Below, piece after piece: positions 56,694 through 64,000 of a stretch of DNA of 64,000 nt. Under the pieces are notes generated by a model, which was not told where the DNA came from, ran no database searches, and was given only the letters and a program-made list of their open reading frames with translations. The position numbers and the translations under genes are program-made. Position 1 is the first letter of the stretch. Each line of letters begins with the position of its first letter. Where the stretch lies: contig NC_080426.1 of NCBI RefSeq assembly GCF_029873635.1, forward strand, positions 50,792,093 through 50,856,092. Direction: 5' to 3'. Source of the DNA: Malania oleifera (Eukaryota > Streptophyta > Magnoliopsida > Santalales > Ximeniaceae).

Positions 56694-58431
56694 GTTCGTT
56701 CCCTCTCCTTTCTCTCTAAGATTTTGGGTCAGTCTTTTGCCGATTTGACGATCCGAGGCCAGCACGACACTCTTGAGAAGTTTCTCTTCAAGTCTACTGG
56801 AGTGGATCGTTGGTGGGGCTAACTTGGACTCTATCCCAAATTTAGGGTAAGACTTTTTATTTAGTATTTGGCTTTCCTATAGTTGTAGAAAATGTAGTAC
56901 TAAAAAAAATACTGAAATTTTGTTTAGGGAAATGTTATTTTCAAGGTGTTGAATGGGAAACCCTGCGGGTGTAGGACTAGTCATTATAGAGGTTTTTCAG
57001 TAGTCAGGTAAGGGAGTAAATTAAAGTAGTAATTTTCAGAAAGCATGTATTATATATGAGTGTATTTGTGAAAATGTAAATTTGGGAAAATACTGTTATT
57101 ATACGGTAATATATATACTTAAGTATGAAATATCAGGAAATACGATTTCAGAACAAAATTCATGATTTTATTCAGTATTGTGTGGCATGAATATTATTTT
57201 ATGCATATTATATTATGTTAAGCCAATTTTATAGAAAAAAGCATGTTACAGTTATTTTCAGGAATAACATGATAATACAGTAAACTATGATTTCAGAATA
57301 TATGATAAACAGTACATTTATTCAGATCAGTATGTATGATATGTTCGATGCAAGGTCGTGATTGATAGCCTCCACAAGGTCGTAGTTATGCATGTTTTCG
57401 GCGTAAGGCCGCAATTACGAATGTATTCGGCGCAAGGCTGTAACTATTTATGTTATTACATAATTCAGAAAATGCTATCAATCTATTTATGTTAAAATAA
57501 TATATTATCATGTATTATATGTTATCAGAACCCGGATGATAGTTCAGATCAGTTATTAGGAGCACGGTATCGTAGCTATACAGTTCGGTTCAGTTCAGAC
57601 TTGTGCTAACTGCCCCTACTAGTATAGGGGGTGGGATATGGATAGTTAATGTGGCTTTTAGTATAGAGTTATAGACGTTCACCCGACAATTCGAATCAGC
57701 ATGTGGTGGGCCCATCATACTTACAGACATTTTTTACTCAGTAGTGGTCGGCTAGCCATTGTTGGGTCCCGCCTTCGGGCTGCACAACCCGTCATGGGGG
57801 GTAATACATGACATCAGCTAGCTATTCATCATGGGTAAATTTCATAATTACTAGTTGTATTAGATGATTTTATGAACAGTGAAATACAATATGATTTAAT
57901 AAAATTATGAAATTGTATGTTTATTCAGTTATGAGATTATCAGTGTTTTCAAGCATGTGACATGTACTGTATATTTATTATAGCACACAAATATTCATGT
58001 TGCCACACAACTATATTTAGTTTACTTCCCTTACTGAGAGGTGTCTCACCCCAGTTTAAACCATTTCAGGAAAGCTAGAAAGACAAGCGGACCGAGCCCG
58101 CCGTTGAGGCAATTTCCACTACCCCGCTAGGAGGGTGAGTTTGAGCTAGGATCAGCTGGTTTTAGTATTAGATCCTGGTTTTATCTTTTGGTGTTTTGAG
58201 GATTGTATATATACATTTACAGTACATGGTGAAAATGTAGGCAACTCTGGTATAGTGTATTCTGTAGTTGGGTGAATGAATTTTATGTTTACTACTGCTT
58301 AGGTTTCCGCTGTGTATGACAGGTGTGTCCCCGTCACCTACAGGTTCGGGTTGACATTGCTATCTCATTAGTTAATGGTATTAGGGTATCTAATATGATT
58401 GATTATGTAGTAAATTGAGCAGGTCGTTACA
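56287..58431 (+). repeat. 5' LTR of Gypsy-C
   Basis: About 2145 bp ending GCAGGTCGTTACA like Gypsy-B. It contains a CGTCGACGA-type array (56366-56560), TATAAATAG at 56568-56576, a very long (CT)n at 56615-56691, tandem (A/C)AAGG(T/C)CG units near 57345-57450 and the AACCCGTCATGGGGGGTAATACATGAC block near 57787. Confidence 0.93.
56615..56691. repeat. (CT)38 microsatellite in the 5' LTR
   Basis: About 38 uninterrupted CT units, 40 bp after the TATA box. The 3' LTR has only CCTCTCTTTCTCTTTCTCC at the same place (63789-63807). Confidence 0.95.
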
Positions 58432-58434
58432 GTT

Positions 58435-58446
58435 TGATATCAGAGC
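58435..58446 (+). promoter_or_regulatory. Altered primer-binding site of Gypsy-C
   Basis: TGATATCAGAGC, one G-to-A change from the exact iMet site in Gypsy-B, 3 nt after the LTR. Confidence 0.88.
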
Positions 58447-58747
58447 CTAGGAAGCTAGGTTCTGTAGACTCTAGAATGTAGTAGTAACAATACCAGAGTA
58501 TAGGATAAAGGAATTTGAGGTTTGGTTTGTAGCCTAGATGCAGGACTTCCGTGATGGTTTGCGTGTCTTTCCTGGGGTAACGATTTCAGGAAAGTCAAGG
58601 TAAACTATTGTTGGGTTGGGTGTCTAGGTTGTAGGATTGAACCTTGAATTAATATTAGGGGTGATGAATTAGTTAAGGATATAATATACCAGTTAGATGA
58701 TATGTTATGGTAATAGGGTCCTAAGCTAAGTTTATTGTCTTTTTAGG

Positions 58748-60207
58748 ATAGACCCTGGAGGTAGTAGCGTTCACGCTAGTGGTAATGAGGGTGCTGGGCC
58801 CTCGGGTGCTGCGGGTGGTGATTTAGATGCAGTATTGCGTAGCGTGGCTCAACAAGTCATGGTTGAAATTACAAGGAACTCCAGAGAGTAGGGTGGTCCA
58901 TCTGCAGGCCATGACAGTTCGATTAAGAAGTTTATTAAGTTGAATCCTTCGGCTTTCTCAAGAGGAACTAATCCTGCAGTCGTTGAAAACAGGGTACAAG
59001 AGATTGAAAAAGTTTTTGCAATACTGCAGTGTACTGAAGAACATAGGGTGTTATTCACTACGTATAAACTAACTAGAGAGGCCGAGAGATAGTGGACGGC
59101 AGTAAAACTCCTGGAGTAGCAGAGGACAATGCTAATAGAGATGGCATGGGAGTGATTTAAGGAGATATTTTTCGATAGATATTTTCTAGCCTCGTCCAGG
59201 GAAGCCAAGATAAAGGAGTTCTTGAATCTGAAGTAGGGACCACAGACAGTGTAGCAATACGTGGTGAGGTTCATTAAGTTATCTCGCTTCGCCCCGTACA
59301 TTATTCCAAACAAGACGAAGAAGGTAAGACAGTTTGAAAGAGGTCTGAGGAGAGAATTATATAAGTTGGTGTCGATACTGAAATTGCAAGATTTTACCAA
59401 GCTAGTAGATAGGACAACTATGGCAGAAGCTAGAGAGCGGTTGGAGGCTGAGGAGCAGAGACAGAGGAAGAGATCCCCGTCATCTGGTTCCCAACAAAGG
59501 TTCAGTCAGGGTTCATGGAAGAAAGGTGGCTACTATAAAGATCGGAGGCAGGAGTCGGGGAGTCGTGGGTTTTAGGGTATGTAGTCATTTCCAACTAGTT
59601 CGACTTGTGAAAAGAGACACTTGGGGGAGTGTTGTGCCGAGCAAGGTATCTGCTACTGATGTGGGGAGTCAGGACATATGATGAGAGATTGTCAGGCTTA
59701 GATTGGAGCTGCTCTTGCTGCTAGACCTATTCGGGAAGGCTATCAGGCTTCACGTGGAGGCCAATAAAGGAATATGGCTCCAGTTAGAGTTTTTGATTTG
59801 ACGTCGGGTGATGCTGAGACAGCTGGCGACGTGGTGACAGATATGGTTAGCATGCTTTCCTTTAAAGTTATTGTATTATTTTGATTCAGAAGCCACACAC
59901 TCGCTCGTTCGTGTTTATGAAGTGCACTAGATTATGTGTGACAGAAACACAGCTGTTAGACACTGAATTATTAGTAACTACACGGAACGGGTCAGTAGTA
60001 AAGTGTAGTAGGGTGCTCTGAGGCTGTCTAGTTGATATCCAAGGAAAAGTCTTGCCTGCTGATTTGATAGTGTTGGACATGCACGGGTTTGATGTAATAT
60101 TTGGTATGGATTGGCTAGCAACTAATTTTGCCAGTATATATTATTGTTCAAGAGAAGTGATTTTCAGACCTCCGAGAAGATCAAAATTCAGGTTTATAGG
60201 GCCGTGA
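58748..60207 (+). pseudogene. Gypsy-C gag and protease, broken
   Basis: The start codon aligned to Gypsy-B is ATA (58748-58750), so the ATG is lost by a G-to-A change. Gag follows with FIKLNPSAFSRGTNPAV, a WW block now interrupted (R*WTAVKLLE), and FARYF-type blocks with several TAG and TGA stops; 59261-59575 is open (RFIKLSRFAPYIIP, QFERGLRRELYKLVSILKLQ). The zinc knuckle near 59640-59690 reads with a stop, and the protease active-site region near 59880 is disrupted by a frameshift. Confidence 0.88.
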
Positions 60208-63200
60208 GTGCAATCCCTACCCCAGTTAGTATCAGTTATCCAGGCGAGGAGACTACTCTTAAGTGGTTGTCAAGGATTTGCGGCCTTTGTGAAGGAAATG
60301 TTAGTGAATGAATTGAAGCTCACTACTATGCCGGTAATAAAGGAGTATACAAATGTTCTTTCAGATGAGCTATCAGGCTTGCCCCCTGATCATGAGGTAG
60401 ATTTTCCTATTGATCTGCTTCCAGGTACAGCGTCGATCTCTAAAGCACATTACCGAATGGCGCTTGCAAAGTTGGTAGAATTAAAGAATTAGTTGCAAAG
60501 GGTTTTATATGGCTTGTGTATCTTCGTAGGGAGATCCAGTGTTATTTATAAAGAAGAAAGACGAGAACATGAGGATATATATAAATTATAGGGAAATTAA
60601 TAAAGTGACAATCAAGAATAAGTATCCTCTACCCCGTATAGATGATTTATTTGATCAGCTCCAGGGTACACGGGTGTATTCTAAGATTGATCTCAGATCA
60701 GGTTGTCGTCAAGTAAAGGTAAAGGCAGAAGATGTATCGAAGATAGCCTTTCGAACCAGGTATGGGCATTATGAATTTCTTATTATGCCTTTTGGTATGA
60801 CGAATGCTCCTACAATATTCATGGATTTGATGAATAGAATCTTCCACCAATACTTAGACCAGTTTGTTGTTGTTTTTATTGATGATATACTGGTCTATTT
60901 GAGGAGCTATGAGGAGCATGAGACGCATTTGAGACAGGTTTTACAGACGCTCAGAGAAAAGAAGTTTTATGCCAAGTTCAGCAAATGTGAATTCTGGCTT
61001 GAGAAGGTTGTGTTTTTGGGCACGTTATCTCAGGGGATGGAATTTCTATGGATCCTAGTAAAATTGATGCGGTAGTGAATTTTCCTAGACCGAGGAACGT
61101 CCAAGAGATCAGGAGTTTCTTAGGATTGGCTGGTTATTACTGTTGTTTTGTTGAGAGATTCTCAGCATTATCAGGGTCTCTGACGCGACTGACTAGGAAG
61201 AATATCATATTTGAATAAGACGATAGCTGTGAGTAGAGATTCTAGGAATTGAAGCAAAGGTTTGTCCCGACACCAATGTTGATCATCCCATTAGAGGGTA
61301 AGGGTTATGTTATCTATAGTGATGCATCCTTGAAGGGACTTGATTGTGTATTGATGCAGCATGATAAGGTGGTAGAGTATGCTTCCAGACAGTTAAAAGA
61401 GTATGAAAAGAACTACCCTACCCATGATCTTAAGTTGGATGCAGTCATACATGCATTGAAGATTTGGAGGCATTACCTGTATGGCGAGCGATGTGAAATT
61501 CTCTCTGACCATAATAGTTTAAAGCACTTTTTCACTCAGAAGGAATTGAACATGAGGCAGAGAAGGTGATTGGATATTATTAAAGATTTTGATTGTACTA
61601 TCAGTTACCACCCAGGGAAAGCAAACGTGGTAGCTGATGCGTTGAGTAGGAAGTCTGTGGGACTAGCGCTGACAGTTATGGAGATTCAGTATCCGATCAT
61701 GATGAATTTGGAGAGACTCAGCATAAAGTTGGTCGAGAGTGATCCTCAGGCATGTGTTGTCAGTTTAGTGGTAAAACCTACTCTACAAGAAATGATTAAA
61801 GTTGCTCAAAAAGAGGATCCATAATTAGTAGAGGTAATGGTCAGAGTATAGAGTGGTCAAGGAGATGAATTTTGTATTACAGATGACGGGGCTCTACAAT
61901 TTCGTTCTAGATTATGTGTTCCTGTTGATGCTGATATCAAAAAGACCATTTTAGAAGTGGCTTACAGATCTTTGTACACAGTTCATCCCAGCAGCACGAA
62001 AATGTATAGGGATCTACTAGAGTCTTATTGGTGGAGTGGTATGAAGAAGGAGATTGTCGAGTATGTAGCATAGTGTTTGACATTCCAGTAGATAAAAGCT
62101 GAGCACCAGAGGACGGCAGGTCAGTTGCAGCCACTTTTTATCCCAGAGTGAAAATGAGATCACATATCTATGGATTTTGTTTCAGGACTATCGTCAGCAT
62201 TACATGGCCAGAATGCAATATGGGTGATTGTAGATCGTTTGACTAAGACCGTCCATTTCCTTCTCATCAAGATTAGAAACTTTATTAACAGGCTGGAAGA
62301 GATTTATATTCAAGAGATAGTCCATTCTCACGGTGTGTCTGTGTCTATAGTGTCAGATCGAGACCTGCGTTTCACGTCACGATTTTGGAGGAGCTTGTAG
62401 GAGGCTCTAGGGTCTTAGTTATCTTTTAACAAAACATTCCATCCTCAATCAGATGGGCAGACTAAGAGGATGATTCAGATATTAGAAGATATGCTTCCAG
62501 CATGAGTGTTAGACTTTGGGGGGTAGTTGGACTCAGTTCATGTCGCTGGTGGAATTTGCATACAATAAAAGTTATCAGGTCAACATTAGCATGACACCAT
62601 TTGAGGCACTTTATGGTAGAAATGTCATTCTCCTCTATATTGGGATGAGATGGGTGAATGGCGAGTTGTGAGACCAAAGTTAGTGCAGCAAGCGTATGAT
62701 AAGGTTCGACTCATCAGAGATAAAATCAATGCAGCTCAGAGCCGACAGAAAAGTTACACCGATAGTCGTCGTAGGAAATTAGAATTTGATATTGGTGATC
62801 ATGTATTTTTTTAAAATAGCACCGTTAAAAGGGGTTATGAGATTTGGAAGGAAAGGTAAACTTAGCCCTAGGTTCATTAGCCCGTTTGAGATTTTAGAGA
62901 AAGTAGGGCCGGTTGCCTATAGGTTAGCTTTACCACCTGCATTGTCTAGGATACGCAATGTATTCCATGTTTCCATGTTAAGGAAATACGTCATAGACCC
63001 TTCTCACGTAATCAATTATGGTGAATTAAAATTTAGTGATTTATTAGTTTATGAGAAGGTACCAGTACATATTCTGGATAAGAAAAGACAAGAATTATGT
63101 AATAAGAAGATTTCTCTAGTAAAGGTCTTGTGGAGGAATCACGCAATAGAAGAAGCTTCTTGAGAGCTTGAGATACAGATAAGACAGAAATACCTGCAAT

Positions 63201-63222
63201 TGTTCCATGGCGTTCAGTTATA
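60208..63222 (+). pseudogene. Gypsy-C pol: RT, RNase H, integrase, chromodomain-type tail, broken
   Basis: RT open 60539-61075 with [35 protein letters not shown] and catalytic FIDDILVYL. RNase H open 61249-61569 ([29 protein letters not shown]). Integrase: YRSLYTVHPSSTKMYRDL near 61965-62015 (the first His of the zinc site is Tyr), MDFVSGL and [11 protein letters not shown] at 62170-62260, [12 protein letters not shown] at 62357-62390, FHPQSDGQT near 62440. Tail 62786-63222: [25 protein letters not shown] followed by a TGA at about 63161. Stops and indels separate the parts. Confidence 0.9.
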
Positions 63223-63450
63223 ATCAAGTAAAGCGTAAGTAATGATGTAATGTTTCTTTTGCAGGTTAGTCAGTATATGTATTAGTTTAGTTAATAAGCA
63301 GTATTTTAGTTTTGGGAGAATTTTATTTTATATATATAATCTCCCAGAACTTTGAATGTAACCACGGTATTCATCCGCCATAAGTGAGGCTATTTAATAA
63401 AATAAGTAGACTGTTTGTTTTAGGGGATATTCGAAGACGAAATTTTATAA

Positions 63451-63461
63451 GAAGAGGAGAA
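63451..63461 (+). promoter_or_regulatory. Polypurine tract of Gypsy-C
   Basis: GAAGAGGAGAA directly before the 3' LTR start TGTAGAAATC. Confidence 0.9.
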
Positions 63462-64000
63462 TGTAGAAATCTAGTGAATTATATTACTTAAATAATAGGA
63501 GAAGGAGAGAAAAAGGAAATTGTAATTGGAATTCAAACAAGGGTCTCATCGACGAACACAGCACGTTTATCGATGAACACGCTTGATGGGATTGTCGATG
63601 GGGACACATGTTTCATCGACGAGAAGATACCGAGAGGCTATTTCCAGCTCTGAATTTTATCGACGAAGAATAAGCGTTCGTCGACAAACTCCCTTTGTGG
63701 CCTCGTCAACAAAGTGACATGGCTTGTCGATGAGTGCAGATGTATAAATAGACTAAACTCAATTTTTCTGTAGAAATCACAAGAAGAACCTCTCTTTCTC
63801 TTTCTCCTGTTCGTTCCCTCTCCCTTCTCTCTAAGATTTTGGGCTAGGTCGGTCTCTTGCCGGTTCGACTATCCGAGACCACCACGACAGTCCTAGGGAG
63901 TTTCTCTTTAAGTTTGCTGGAGTGCATCGTTGGTGGGGCTAACTTGGACTCCATCCAAATTCAGGGTAATGCTTTTTATTTAGTATTTGGTTTTCCTACA
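63462..64000 (+). repeat. 3' LTR of Gypsy-C, first 539 bp
   Basis: Matches the 5' LTR from 56287 on, with TATAAATAG at 63743-63751 and a short CT tract. It continues beyond the window. Confidence 0.93.

Larger units (their letters stand above)
56150..64000 (+). mobile_element. Gypsy-C: Ty3/gypsy element related to Gypsy-B, 3' LTR cut by the window
   Basis: 5' LTR (56287-58431, plus a duplicated start from 56150), altered iMet PBS, gag, protease, RT, RNase H, integrase, chromodomain-type tail, PPT and the first 539 bp of the 3' LTR. The internal region is about 5030 bp against 5037 bp in Gypsy-B, and proteins are closely similar block by block. Coding frames carry more stops than Gypsy-B. Target duplication cannot be checked because the far end is outside the window. 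Confidence 0.93.

Noticed and set aside
56469-56765. Minus-strand open frame with an ERERER run
   Set aside because: It is a translation of the (CT)n microsatellite in the Gypsy-C LTR.
1-64000. CRISPR arrays, toxin-antitoxin, phage or other prokaryote-type systems
   Set aside because: The spaced motif arrays lie inside LTRs, lack uniform spacers, and all surrounding genes are plant or plant transposon genes.
1-64000. tRNA or rRNA genes
   Set aside because: No cloverleaf or rRNA block was seen; the only tRNA-like words are in the SINE at 38749-38965 and the primer-binding sites.

Overview
This window looks like nuclear DNA of a flowering plant, probably a eudicot with a large, repeat-rich genome. 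The evidence is a spliced plant glyoxalase-type gene, a plant C2-domain protein gene, Ty3/gypsy elements primed by initiator-Met tRNA, L1-type LINEs, a tRNA-derived SINE and long AT-rich spacers. The species cannot be named from sequence alone. No operon, phage, CRISPR or bacterial-type system is present, and I found no rRNA or tRNA gene.

Layout. 1-1640: relics of a copia-type LTR, a gypsy LTR end and a Ty1/copia RNase H region. 2511-3530: an intronless C2-domain gene on the minus strand with a GA-rich leader. 3531-7548: AT-rich spacer holding one copy of a dispersed AT-rich repeat. 7554-29812: one old gypsy element (Gypsy-A, minus strand, 5-bp target duplication TATAA at both ends) that has received three later insertions, each with its own target duplication: a 2.17-kb copia-type solo LTR (8971-11138), a 2.02-kb gypsy solo LTR (13296-15316) and a complete 9.13-kb plus-strand gypsy element (Gypsy-B, 20304-29434). 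29818-31233: spacer. 31234-53309: a three-exon minus-strand glyoxalase-family gene. 53796-54765: a four-copy AT-rich tandem repeat upstream of that gene. 56150 to the end: a third gypsy element (Gypsy-C, plus strand, related to Gypsy-B), whose 3' LTR runs off the window.

The main host-gene result is that the glyoxalase gene reads through cleanly as 115 residues only if exon 1 (53309-53152) is joined to exon 2 (31839-31707) across a 21,312-nt intron; both splice sites and the codon phase fit. The intron holds an old plus-strand LINE, a minus-strand LINE fragment, a MITE-like AT-rich element, a tRNA-derived SINE with a 14-bp target duplication, a better preserved 5'-truncated minus-strand LINE that is itself split by a 1.8-kb solo LTR, two pairs of kilobase-scale direct duplications and a ~330-bp-arm inverted repeat.

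The mobile elements are all broken by in-frame stops, frameshifts or deletions, so none looks autonomous now. A recurring pattern is that three different LTR families carry arrays of a diverged 10-12-bp motif containing a CGAC core (TCGTCGACGA, CGGTCGACCG and CAGGCGACTGAC); in the gypsy family the array lies directly upstream of a TATAAATAG box.
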